This document shows positions 41,985 through 49,077 of a DNA stretch of 64,000 nucleotides, piece after piece. The notes beneath the pieces were generated by a model, which was not told the DNA's origin, did no database searches, and was given only the letters and a program-made list of their open reading frames with translations. How positions within the stretch are numbered: the stretch's first letter is position 1; each line of letters opens with the position of its first letter. The stretch is taken from assembly GCA_047345645.1 (NCBI GenBank), contig JBLEFH010000003.1. One strand, written 5' to 3'. Source of the DNA: JBLEFH01 sp047345645. GTDB taxonomy: Bacteria > Pseudomonadota > Alphaproteobacteria > Rhodobacterales > Rhodobacteraceae. The position numbers and the translations under genes were made by a program.

Positions 41985-42706
41985 GCTTGGCCCGCCATCC
42001 ATGCCGCTGCGGTATCGACAACCGCCTCGGTCAACTTGTCCAGCTTCTCATTTTTCATGAGACGCTCGCAGGCGTCGGCCAGTTCGAGGCCAGCCCGCCA
42101 ATTGCCATAGCTGGCAACGCGGAAGCGGTGCGCGGTGCGTTTGGTCACCGCCCCAAAACGCGGCGCGATGATGTAGGCCACCACTTCGTCATTGTCTTTC
42201 ATGTTGGAGAGCAGCACCTTCTTCGCGCCGATCCGCTGGCGCAGCTGCGCGAGATAGACGCGCACCCGCGCTTCAATCAGGCGCTTGGCCAGAATGTCCG
42301 TGCCTGCGAGGATCAGGGCCGCGCCGCCGATATCCGAAAGGGCGCGGAGCTTTTCGAGCGTGGCCCATTTGAGATGGTTGGCCTCATCAATGATGATGAT
42401 CAGATCCTTGCACTCGTCTTTGATCTTGCGGAACAGCGTCGGCGCGGTGCCGCTCATATCGATGGCGTATCCGTTCGCGTTCATTGCGCCTGCGATCTCC
42501 TGCAACAGCGCCTTGTCGCCCATTTCCTCCCAGCACTCGACGCGCACCGCATTCAGCTCTTCGGTCAGCCAGTAGGTCAGGGCCGATTTTCCGGTTCCCG
42601 GCTCGCCGGTGATCTGTCCGATCCGGCTGTATTGGCGCGCGGACGCGACCGATTTGACCATGACCAACGCCTCTTCTGCGGCGGCGGTTTTGACAAACTC
42701 ACTCAT
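41981..42706 (-). CDS. MuB-type transposition ATPase
   Basis: 241 residues, AAA+ ATPase. Walker A GEPGTGKS (residues 34-41), Walker B LIIIIDEANH (about 108-117), then LRALSDIGGAALILAGTDIL with a sensor-like segment and a C-terminal helical region (FRVASYGNWRAGLELADACE). In Mu, B binds target DNA and delivers it to A, and gives target immunity. It overlaps the transposase stop (ATGA). Confidence 0.93.
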   Translation of the reverse strand: MSEFVKTAAAEEALVMVKSVASARQYSRIGQITGEPGTGKSALTYWLTEELNAVRVECWEEMGDKALLQEIAGAMNANGYAIDMSGTAPTLFRKIKDECKDLIIIIDEANHLKWATLEKLRALSDIGGAALILAGTDILAKRLIEARVRVYLAQLRQRIGAKKVLLSNMKDNDEVVAYIIAPRFGAVTKRTAHRFRVASYGNWRAGLELADACERLMKNEKLDKLTEAVVDTAAAWMAGQA

Positions 42707-44979
42707 TGCTCATCCTCATCTTCGTAGGTGACATTACTAAGCCGCTCGTTTGGTCCCGTTTTCCATTGGGAGAGTTGCGGCTTCTTGGGGGCTTCGGTCT
42801 GCGCCATAAGCTCGGCGCGTTCTTCCGCCGCTGCTGTGGCCATGCGGCTCAAAATGTCCGCATTGACCTCCGAGGCGACCGGGATCTCCGGCGCATCCGG
42901 CAAGTGCTCATTGTGCCGCGCGGTCTCGGAGACGAGATCGAGCAGGACGCAATGACGCTCTTTTTCTGTGATGTGCCGCCGCAGATACTTGTTGCGGCTG
43001 GCCACTTCCCGCGCCCCGGCAGGGTCGAGCGGGTGATAGCTTCTCTCCGGTGTGGCCACGCAAATCAGCTCGTCGCCGTCAAAGCAGAAGAGATATTCGG
43101 GGTTGTAGGCCGGAATGTGGATGGTCAGGCTTTGTCCGCCATAGGCGAGAAGCGCGTCATTATAATAGCGCGTGGTTTCTCCGTGGCGCGGGGTGAACTG
43201 GACACAGCCGCGATCCACAACCCGCGTTTCCTTGGTGGCAAAGGCCAGCGCCAAGACCTCATCGGAGGCGAGCACCGTCTTGCCCCACCCATTATCGATG
43301 TGCGCGCGCAACGCCTCATTCGGGCTGCGGCCCTTGAGACGCCCGTGCTGCGGGCGTTTGTGATACCACTCAAGTTGCGTGGCGGCGGCGCTCAAAAAGT
43401 CGCTCTTATCCCCTTGGAACGGGATTGGGTCTTTACCCTTCTGATGCGTCTTCTTGCGCATCCGCTCGCCTGCGGTCCAACCCTGAATGCCCGAGAAGAA
43501 CCCTTGCTCGATATTGCCGAACGCGCCTTCAATGCCGGGCTTTCCCTTCGCGTTATAGGCGAGCGAGCGCACCACAGCTTCGCGGCCCTCGGCCACGCGT
43601 TGATCAACCGTGCTATCGTCAAGATAATGAACCGCGAAATTCGCCAGCTTCGAAAGCATGGTGAACCCACCGATCATTTCGTTCCACTTATACTCCGACC
43701 CGTTGTCGAGATAGAGCAGCTTCGGCAGGCCCCATTCAGAAACCATAGCCTCGAAGCTCATGGCGACATGCTCGCGGCGCACCCCTTCGCCCTTTTCGAG
43801 AAGCGCGAAGGTCATGTGGATTTCATTGGTCGCCGGATCAAACCAGCTGATCGCCTTCGGATAGACCTTCGAGCCATCGGGCCGGGTCATCATCACATCG
43901 ACCGGGTGAACGTCACCCACCACAATATCGCGCGGGCGCAAGCTGCTGTAATCCCGGCGTATCGTCGCCGCGATCTTGTCCTGATAGACGGCATTGTCTT
44001 TGTTCTTCACCGCAATGACCGCATAGTCCCGCTCATCCTCGGCACGGCGGCGGTTGACCGCGCAGATCCCGAACCGCGTCAGCGTTCCGGCCTGATCGCC
44101 GAGCCGCCCCTGATCGAGCGCGCTGAACGCATCGACGCCCAGACTATCCGACAGCTCGATCAGCTTGGTTGTGCTCTTCTCGCAGATCGACCGCCAACCC
44201 GGCTCGCCGGACGCCCAAAGTGAGCGGATATAACCCGTCAGATCATCAGCGACCCGGCGGCAATCCTTTTCGGCGGCGCGCTGAAGAAAGAACGCATCCC
44301 ATGACATGGTGACGAGGCAGCGCGTGGCCTTGCTGTCGCTGCGCTTCTTGCGCACCAGCCCATAAAGACCGCCAGTCTTGTAAGCCGATATCCAGTTATA
44401 GAGCGTGGCCCGTGAAATCGTCTTGCGGCTTCCGTCTGGCCATTCCAGAACGGTCCCGGTCAGGGCGTCAGCCGCGTCAGACCGCTCCTTGGACCGCTCG
44501 GGAAGAGCCATAAGCGGCTTGATAATCGACAACTTGAATTCTGCGAGCGCCGTTTGCGCCAGCCAGTCGGGATCATCCGACAGCGTATGATTGGCGACCG
44601 CCACCCGCTGGCCGTCTCCGGCCTGCGGTTTTGCGTTGATGTCGATCCCTTGGCGCATATACCACGCAGCGCGCAGATCGGCGGGCAGGCTGTCCACATG
44701 CACTTGCAGAGATTTACCCCCACGACCGACATTCGACGCCACCTCGCGGACCACCAATTCAGCACCCCGCCAGCGGCGAGCGGCGATGGCTTTTCGGACT
44801 GCCCGATCAGTCACCTTTGCGAAGGCGGAGACACTCTCAACCGAAAGCCATTTTTCGAGGTTCCTTAGAGGTTCCTTAGTAGGTTCCTTAGTCCGATTTT
44901 CTGGACCGACTAAGGAACCTCGCTCGGCATCGACCAGATCGCCGTCAAAAACCTCGAATTTGCGCACAGCGTTGCTCAT
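42703..44979 (-). CDS. MuA-type DDE transposase (A protein)
   Basis: 758 residues. N-terminal Mu_DNA_bind-type winged HTH region (WLSVESVSAFAKVTDRAVRK), an HTH (TISRATLYNWISAYKTGGLY), then the rve/DDE core: Asp356 (VVGDVHPVD), Asp425 (YLDNGSEY) and Glu484 (GIEGAFGNIE), spaced 69 and 59 apart as in MuA. The C-terminal half contains GETTRYYNDALLAYGGQSLT and a B-interaction-type tail. The start MSNAVRKF was chosen because no homology exists upstream. Codons 21-41 contain four copies of an 11-bp repeat (separate feature). Confidence 0.95.
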   Translation of the reverse strand: MSNAVRKFEVFDGDLVDAERGSLVGPENRTKEPTKEPLRNLEKWLSVESVSAFAKVTDRAVRKAIAARRWRGAELVVREVASNVGRGGKSLQVHVDSLPADLRAAWYMRQGIDINAKPQAGDGQRVAVANHTLSDDPDWLAQTALAEFKLSIIKPLMALPERSKERSDAADALTGTVLEWPDGSRKTISRATLYNWISAYKTGGLYGLVRKKRSDSKATRCLVTMSWDAFFLQRAAEKDCRRVADDLTGYIRSLWASGEPGWRSICEKSTTKLIELSDSLGVDAFSALDQGRLGDQAGTLTRFGICAVNRRRAEDERDYAVIAVKNKDNAVYQDKIAATIRRDYSSLRPRDIVVGDVHPVDVMMTRPDGSKVYPKAISWFDPATNEIHMTFALLEKGEGVRREHVAMSFEAMVSEWGLPKLLYLDNGSEYKWNEMIGGFTMLSKLANFAVHYLDDSTVDQRVAEGREAVVRSLAYNAKGKPGIEGAFGNIEQGFFSGIQGWTAGERMRKKTHQKGKDPIPFQGDKSDFLSAAATQLEWYHKRPQHGRLKGRSPNEALRAHIDNGWGKTVLASDEVLALAFATKETRVVDRGCVQFTPRHGETTRYYNDALLAYGGQSLTIHIPAYNPEYLFCFDGDELICVATPERSYHPLDPAGAREVASRNKYLRRHITEKERHCVLLDLVSETARHNEHLPDAPEIPVASEVNADILSRMATAAAEERAELMAQTEAPKKPQLSQWKTGPNERLSNVTYEDEDEQ
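44858..44920. repeat. Four copies of an 11-bp motif AGGTTCCTTAG inside transposase gene
   Basis: Three direct copies at 44858-44868, 44869-44879 and 44881-44891 and one inverted copy (CTAAGGAACCT) at 44910-44920. On the coding strand the copies fall in different reading frames (ACT AAG GAA CCT; CTA AGG AAC CTC; GGT TCC TTA G), so conservation is at the DNA level. Probable protein-binding cluster. Confidence 0.85.
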
Positions 44980-44981
44980 GC

Positions 44982-45227
44982 TCAAGCGGCTCCATCGTAA
45001 TAGGAAAGACGGCGGCACTTGATACACATGCGGTTGTGCGCGCCTTCGGAGAGAAACCGGTCATGGCAGACCATGCAGAAGCGATGCTTCTGCTTCGCCT
45101 TGCGCTCCATGCGGTCACACAGATTGTCCGCATAGAACAGATTTTCACGGGTGCCGACGATCTTGTCGGCCTTGAGATCAAAGACGTCCCAATTGACGCC
45201 GTTGAAGCGCACCTCGAAGCGGCTCAT
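44982..45227 (-). CDS. Prophage zinc-ribbon protein upstream of transposase
   Basis: 81 residues. N-terminal strands RFEVRFNGVNWDVFDLKADK followed by a zinc ribbon CMVCHDRFLSEGAHNRMCIK with the last Cys at residue 73. No family name. The ATG overlaps the stop of the small membrane protein upstream (ATGA) and the stop lies 2 bases before the transposase start, so it is part of the early operon. Confidence 0.7.
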   Translation of the reverse strand: MSRFEVRFNGVNWDVFDLKADKIVGTRENLFYADNLCDRMERKAKQKHRFCMVCHDRFLSEGAHNRMCIKCRRLSYYDGAA

Positions 45228-45400
45228 AGCAGCACCCCGATCAGCTTGAGAAAGCCGCCCATATAGATAAGGCATGTCACGGAGATCGCGGGCAGAACCC
45301 ACCAGCCATGCGGCAGCTCGTCGGCCCGATCCCAGTTGCTGTGAAGCGCGTAAGCCCACAACCCCGCCACGAAAGCGGCCAAGAAAAAACAGATAATCAT
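45224..45400 (-). CDS. Small prophage membrane protein (58 residues)
   Basis: Reads MIICFFLAAFVAGLWAYALH, a short loop with NWDRADELPHG, then a second membrane helix WWVLPAISVTCLIYMGGF and a short LKLIGVLL end. GGAG lies 5 bases before ATG, and the stop overlaps the next ATG. Two membrane helices with a hairpin layout. Function unknown; superinfection exclusion is possible. Confidence 0.68.
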   Translation of the reverse strand: MIICFFLAAFVAGLWAYALHSNWDRADELPHGWWVLPAISVTCLIYMGGFLKLIGVLL

Positions 45401-45410
45401 TGGAGAAACC

Positions 45411-45629
45411 CTAGTTTGCGATGGCGTCTTGAAACGATGGTCGGGATGCCTCGACGCCGAGGTCTCGGCGCTGGCGTTCGCAGAATTCGGAAAGTTCCTT
45501 GAGGATATGATCAGCGCGTTCCACGCCGTGCTGATCTGCCGCGCGCATCTTCGAGAGAAGGATGCAAATCACAGCTTGGCTGGCGGTATAGTCCGCAGAG
45601 CCATCATCATTTGAGAGCCTGTTTCCCAT
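45411..45629 (-). CDS. Prophage early protein of unknown function
   Basis: 72 residues, helical: ASQAVICILLSKMRAADQHG and RADHILKELSEFCERQRRDL. No recognised domain. It lies in the early operon between the Ner-position gene and the membrane protein. No clear ribosome-binding site was seen. Confidence 0.58.
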   Translation of the reverse strand: MGNRLSNDDGSADYTASQAVICILLSKMRAADQHGVERADHILKELSEFCERQRRDLGVEASRPSFQDAIAN

Positions 45630-45638
45630 GATGATGGC

Positions 45639-45914
45639 TCAAGCCGCGCTGGAAAGCGTCTTGGCCTCTGCGGCCATGCGGGTGCGGTAAGCCGCCTCGA
45701 CGGCCTTCGGCCCCGCGTCTTTGATCAGCTCATCGAGAAGATCGCGACCGCGAACACCACCGGACATTCCGTAAGTTGCTTGGCGGGCATTGGTGGTCGA
45801 AACCCCTTTGTTTCTGCACCATTCGTTAAAGCTGGTGCCGTTGGCGCGAAGGCAACCGACGATAACCTCATGCAAGATTACGCCGGGCCGGAACAAATTA
45901 TCTTGGACTGACAT
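45639..45914 (-). CDS. First early gene, Ner-position DNA-binding candidate
   Basis: 91 residues from an ATG with GGAG upstream. The sequence RPGVILHEVIVGCLRANGTS, FNEWCRNKGVSTTNARQATY has helix-turn-helix-like spacing. It sits opposite the repressor across a short operator region, the place of ner in Mu. A Cro/Ner-like role is inferred from position; sequence is not clearly Ner. Confidence 0.62.
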   Translation of the reverse strand: MSVQDNLFRPGVILHEVIVGCLRANGTSFNEWCRNKGVSTTNARQATYGMSGGVRGRDLLDELIKDAGPKAVEAAYRTRMAAEAKTLSSAA

Positions 45915-45939
45915 GTTAACTCCGTTTATGCATCTTCCG

Positions 45940-45983
45940 TATGCCTTGCTGGCATATCCTGTTATATGCACTCAAATGAGTGC
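45940..45983. promoter_or_regulatory. Candidate operators between repressor and early genes
   Basis: GCACTCAAATGAGTGC (45968-45983) is a perfect 7-bp inverted repeat with a 2-bp spacer. TATGCC-N5-GGCATA (45940-45956) is a second palindrome. Both lie in the 93-bp gap between the divergent repressor (46008, plus) and the first early gene (45914, minus), so they are likely repressor or Ner sites. Confidence 0.6.
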
Positions 45984-46007
45984 GCGTCAACAGACTTGGG
46001 TGAAAAA

Positions 46008-46658
46008 ATGGGTGTATCTGATCGCATTCGAGTGCTCGCAGATGAAAATAATTTAACTATCAAAGAGTTATCCGCGCGCCTCGGGCAAAAATATCGCACC
46101 GTTCAGAACTATGTTTTGAACGAACGGACGGTTGGGACAGAGTTCTTGGCGGCAGCTACGGAGCATTTGGGTGTTTCGGCGTCGTGGATTTTAACCGGAG
46201 AAGGCCCGAAATTCCTCTCGAACACCCAAATGAGTGGCGGCGACTTCGTCGCCATCCCGCATTACAAGGTAAGTGCAGCTGCGGGTGCAGGGGTGCTGAA
46301 CGTAAGCGAGGCGATCAACGAATTCCATTCGGTCAATCGCAAATGGCTGACGCGGCGCGGCCTGTCCCCCGAAATGCTCTCTATTATATCGGTGCGCGGC
46401 GACAGCATGACCCCTATGCTGTCCGAGGGCGATCTGATCCTCATCGACCGCGCACAGACGGCCCTCGTCGATGGCGTGGCCTTTGTCCTCAATCTCGGCG
46501 GCGATCTTCTCGTGAAATTCGTCCAGCGCATCAGCGACCACGAGGTCAACCTGTTGAGCGCCAATCGCTTCTATCCGCCCCGCGCCCTTGATTTACAGGA
46601 TGAAACCCTCGGCCTTGAGGTCGTCGGGCGCGTGATCGCGTCCATGCATGAATGGTGA
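46008..46658 (+). CDS. LexA/CI-like autocleavable phage repressor
   Basis: 216 residues. HTH (residues 16-40, TIKELSARLGQKYRTVQNYV), then a S24 peptidase domain with a likely Ala-Gly cleavage site around residues 91-95 (SAAAGAGV), nucleophile Ser133 (VRGDSMTPML) and Lys170 (GGDLLVKFVQR). The repressor would keep the phage silent and self-cleave when RecA is activated. ATG at 46008 was preferred over an upstream ATG inside the operator palindrome. It is the only early-region gene on the plus strand. Confidence 0.92.
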   Translation: MGVSDRIRVLADENNLTIKELSARLGQKYRTVQNYVLNERTVGTEFLAAATEHLGVSASWILTGEGPKFLSNTQMSGGDFVAIPHYKVSAAAGAGVLNVSEAINEFHSVNRKWLTRRGLSPEMLSIISVRGDSMTPMLSEGDLILIDRAQTALVDGVAFVLNLGGDLLVKFVQRISDHEVNLLSANRFYPPRALDLQDETLGLEVVGRVIASMHEW

Positions 46659-46692
46659 TTATCGCCGCGACGGGAAAATGGGGGCAAATTCC

Positions 46693-46862
46693 GGCGACAA
46701 TTCTAAATTAATGTGCGCCTCGCTCGCTGATCCGCCAATTTGCCCTAGGCGACCAGCGAAAGCCCGATTGGCCCTTTCAAATAAAGCCCTTTCACGAAAA
46801 AGGGCGACCTAAGCCGCCCCTCGCCAATCCAGTTTATTACGATCCGCCAATCTAATTTAATT
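46693..46862. repeat. Prophage terminal and subterminal repeats, right end
   Basis: Read inward on the minus strand: AATTAAATTAGATTGGCGG (from 46862), CGTAATAAACTGGATTGGCG (46841-46822), GGCAAATTGGCGGATC (46744-46729) and CATTAATTTAGAATTGTCGCC (46713-46693). They share the core A/T-rich TTAGA...TTGGCG and match the two units at the other end. The 46659-46873 stretch holds no gene. Confidence 0.62.
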
Positions 46863-46873
46863 CCTTCCCCCCC

Positions 46874-46878
46874 AAGGG
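46874..46878. repeat. Right copy of 5-bp target-site duplication (AAGGG)
   Basis: Same five bases as 15358-15362. Joining the two flanks with a single AAGGG restores a long perfect terminator hairpin of the host. Confidence 0.78.
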
Positions 46879-46898
46879 GCGCTTCGGCGCCCTTTTTT
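46874..46898 (+). terminator. Host Rho-independent terminator, split by the prophage
   Basis: AAGGGGCGC-TTCG-GCGCCCTT followed by TTTT. In the pre-insertion chromosome the stem would be extended by the AAAAAGGG now left at 15355-15362, giving a 12-bp stem just after the PLDc_N gene. The duplicated AAGGG keeps a 9-bp stem here. Confidence 0.85.
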
Positions 46899-46985
46899 AT
46901 TAGGGTCATCGAAGATTGATATAAAGATTTTTGATTGAGACCCAACCGTCTGCTAACCTCGATTAATCAGCCAAGGAGGCCACAT

Positions 46986-47438
46986 ATGCGTAACATCCTA
47001 GCCGCAACTCTGATCGCCCTGCCCGCCACGGTTTTCGCGCAAGATGCGTTCGAAAGCGCCGTCGAGGCCCGGCAGAGCTTCTTCACCCTGCTTGGCGCGA
47101 ATATGGGCGCCCTCTCGGGCATGGCCCGAGGCGAGGTCGAGTATGACGAGGAGGTCGCCGCCGCTCATGCCGCCAATATCGAGGCGCTGACGCAATATGG
47201 CGTGCCGATGCATTTCGTCGAAGGCAGCTCGGTCGATGATCTGGGCGATGATGAAACCGAAGCGCGCCCGGAAATCTGGAGCGACCGCGAAGGGTTTGAA
47301 GCGCGTTTTGCCGCCCTTGGTGAAGCTGCCGCAGGCGCAAGCGAAGCGGTGCGCGGCGGTCAGGAAAATGTCGGGCCGGTGCTTCAGCAACTCGGCGGGG
47401 CCTGCAAGGCCTGCCATGACGATTACCGGGCCAATTAA
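46986..47438 (+). CDS. Cytochrome c' / c556 family protein
   Basis: 150 residues: signal peptide (MRNILAATLIALPATVFAQ, cleavage after VFA), then a four-helix-bundle cytochrome with the haem motif near the C-terminus (CKACHDDYR, residues about 141-149), the hallmark of class II cytochromes c. Periplasmic. AAGGAGG precedes the ATG. It is paired with a cytochrome b561 gene (TAATG overlap), so together they probably form an electron-transfer unit between quinol and a periplasmic acceptor. Confidence 0.9.
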   Translation: MRNILAATLIALPATVFAQDAFESAVEARQSFFTLLGANMGALSGMARGEVEYDEEVAAAHAANIEALTQYGVPMHFVEGSSVDDLGDDETEARPEIWSDREGFEARFAALGEAAAGASEAVRGGQENVGPVLQQLGGACKACHDDYRAN

Positions 47439-48073
47439 TGAGCGACGACACCCACAGCACGGCGGCCGCTGAGGATACGCAGCGCCCGCCAGATGTGGAA
47501 AAGGTCAAATTGTGGGACCCGCTTTTGCGGGTCTTTCACTGGGCGCTCGCCATCGCGGTGATCACGGCATGGGGCCTCGGCGAATACGGCCCGAGCATTA
47601 TGACGCTGCATTTTTACGCAGGCTATACCGTGTGCGGGCTGATTCTGTTCCGCATTCTCTGGGGCTTTGTCGGCCCGAAACCGGCGCGGTTCACCCATTT
47701 TCTGCGCGGCCCTTCCGCCATCACCGGCTATCTGAGCCACATGTTCCATCGCCACCCGAGCTATTGGCCGGGGCATAACCCGCTCGGCGCGCTGGCGGTT
47801 CTCGCCATCCTCGGCGTGCTGAGTTTTCAGGTGGTGACAGGGCTGATCTCGGACCCCGAAGATTACGTGAATGTCGGCCCTTTCGCGGGCGCGGTGCCGC
47901 ATGATCTCGCGACCGAGGCCGTCGGCCTGCACCACACCGGCGCAACGCTGATCCTGCTTCTCGTGATCCTGCATATCGGCATCATCTTTTTCTACCGCTT
48001 CTGGAAGCGTGAAGATCTGGTGACGCCCATGCTGACCGGCTGGAAATGGGTGCGCCGCAAGCTCGGGCAGTAA
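47438..48073 (+). CDS. Cytochrome b561 family protein
   Basis: 211 residues, four membrane helices with b-haem histidines: LRVFHWALAIAVITAW, GYTVCGLILFRILWGFV, RHPSYWPGHNPLGALAVLAI and VGLHHTGATLILLLVILHIG. This is the Ni-hydrogenase/cytochrome b561 type di-haem protein. The first Met overlaps the cytochrome c' stop, so it likely passes electrons to or from that protein. Confidence 0.92.
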   Translation: MSDDTHSTAAAEDTQRPPDVEKVKLWDPLLRVFHWALAIAVITAWGLGEYGPSIMTLHFYAGYTVCGLILFRILWGFVGPKPARFTHFLRGPSAITGYLSHMFHRHPSYWPGHNPLGALAVLAILGVLSFQVVTGLISDPEDYVNVGPFAGAVPHDLATEAVGLHHTGATLILLLVILHIGIIFFYRFWKREDLVTPMLTGWKWVRRKLGQ

Positions 48074-48074
48074 T

Positions 48075-48102
48075 GAAAAAGCGCCCCGCTGGGCGCTTTT
48101 CT
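48075..48102. terminator. Bidirectional terminator between cytochrome b561 and rpoH
   Basis: AAAAAGCGCCC-CGCT-GGGCGCTTTTC: a 10-bp perfect stem with A-run on one side and T-run on the other, serving the two convergent genes. Confidence 0.9.
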
Positions 48103-49016
48103 TAGGCGTCTTCGGTCTCTTCCGCCGCGGGCATGAGACCCCGCTCCTGCGCAATCTCCCGCATCCGCTCTTGCAGCTTTTCGAAAGCGCGCACCTCGAT
48201 CTGACGGATCCGCTCACGGCTCACATCATAGACCTGCGACAGCTCTTCGAGCGTTTTCGGCTCGTCCTGCAAACGGCGCTCCGAGAGGATGTGCTTTTCA
48301 CGATCGTTCAGCACCTCCATCGCCTCGGTCATCATTTCCATGCGCGTCTCATACTCATTGCGCTCGGCATATTCGGCGGCCTGATTGGCGTCGTCATCTT
48401 CGAGCCAGTCCTGCCATTCCGCCGACCCCTCCTCACCTTTCGAGAGGGGCGCATTGAGGGACGCATCGCCGCCGGTCATACGGCGGTTCATGGAAATGAC
48501 CTCATCCTCGGTCACGTTCAGCTGCTCGGCGATCTGCTTGACGTTTTCGGGCCGCAAATCGCCCTCCTCCATCGCGCCGATCTTGTTTTTGGCCTTGCGC
48601 AGGTTAAAGAACAGTTTCTTCTGGCCCGAGGTGGTGCCCATCTTCACGAGGCTCCAAGAACGCAGGATATATTCCTGAATGCTCGCCCGGATCCACCACA
48701 TCGCATAGGTGGCGAGGCGGAAGCCCTTTTCGGGGTCAAACCGTTTCACGGCCTGCATCAGGCCCACATTGGCTTCGGAAATCACCTCGGCTGTCGGCAG
48801 ACCATACCCGCGATAGCCCATGGCGATCTTGGCCGCGAGCCGCAGATGCGAGGTCACGAGTTTATGCGCGGATTCCTTGTCCTCGCGATCCACCCAAGCC
48901 TTGGCGAGCATATATTCTTCTTCCGGCTCCAGCATTGGGAACTTGCGGATCTCGGTCAGGTAACGCGAGAGACCCTGTTCAGGGGACGGAGCGGGAAGAT
49001 TGGTGTAATTCGCCAT
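48102..49016 (-). CDS. rpoH: RNA polymerase sigma factor RpoH (sigma-32)
   Basis: 304 residues. Region 2 has HKLVTSHLRLAAKIAMGYRG and GFRLATYAMWWIRASIQEYI; the RpoH box QKKLFFNLRKAKNKI follows; region 4 has ERRLQDEPKTLEELSQVYDV and SRERIRQIEVRAFEKLQERM. It directs heat-shock gene transcription. ATG at 49016 has AAAGG upstream and matches the family N-terminus (MANYTNLPAPSPEQGL). Its DnaK/FtsH-regulated turnover is family knowledge, not visible here. Confidence 0.96.
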   Translation of the reverse strand: MANYTNLPAPSPEQGLSRYLTEIRKFPMLEPEEEYMLAKAWVDREDKESAHKLVTSHLRLAAKIAMGYRGYGLPTAEVISEANVGLMQAVKRFDPEKGFRLATYAMWWIRASIQEYILRSWSLVKMGTTSGQKKLFFNLRKAKNKIGAMEEGDLRPENVKQIAEQLNVTEDEVISMNRRMTGGDASLNAPLSKGEEGSAEWQDWLEDDDANQAAEYAERNEYETRMEMMTEAMEVLNDREKHILSERRLQDEPKTLEELSQVYDVSRERIRQIEVRAFEKLQERMREIAQERGLMPAAEETEDA

Positions 49017-49077
49017 GGGATCAACCTTTCTCGACAAGGGCTTTAATGTAAGCCGTGAGGCGGCGAGTGCAATGGCT

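Larger units (their letters stand above)
15363..46873. mobile_element. Transposable prophage, Mu-type replication with P2-type virion (31.5 kb)
   Basis: Bounded by the AAGGG duplication and by related tandem A/T-rich repeats at each end. It carries MuA- and MuB-type transposition genes, Gam and GemA at one end and a full P2-type contractile tail set (V, W, J, I, FI, FII, E, T, U, X, D) plus P2-type portal, terminase and capsid. The repressor end lies at the right, so the phage genome is inverted relative to the window. All key genes are open, so it may be inducible. The left terminus begins TG as expected; the right terminus reads a C-run rather than the usual CA, so the right boundary is slightly less sure. 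Confidence 0.9.

Noticed and set aside
36255..46658. CRISPR array or anti-CRISPR cluster among the small phage genes
   Set aside because: No regularly spaced repeats; no anti-CRISPR-associated HTH gene recognised beside the small unknown genes.
46745..46945. 66-codon minus-strand frame across the right phage junction
   Set aside because: It spans the phage end, the duplication and the host terminator, with no ribosome-binding site or homology.
15353..46985. tRNA-type attachment site or tyrosine integrase for the prophage
   Set aside because: No tRNA and no integrase gene seen; the 5-bp duplication and MuA-type transposase explain integration.
47435..48217. Minus-strand frame over cytochrome b561
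   Set aside because: Shadow of the clear cytochrome b561 gene; crosses the bidirectional terminator and rpoH end.
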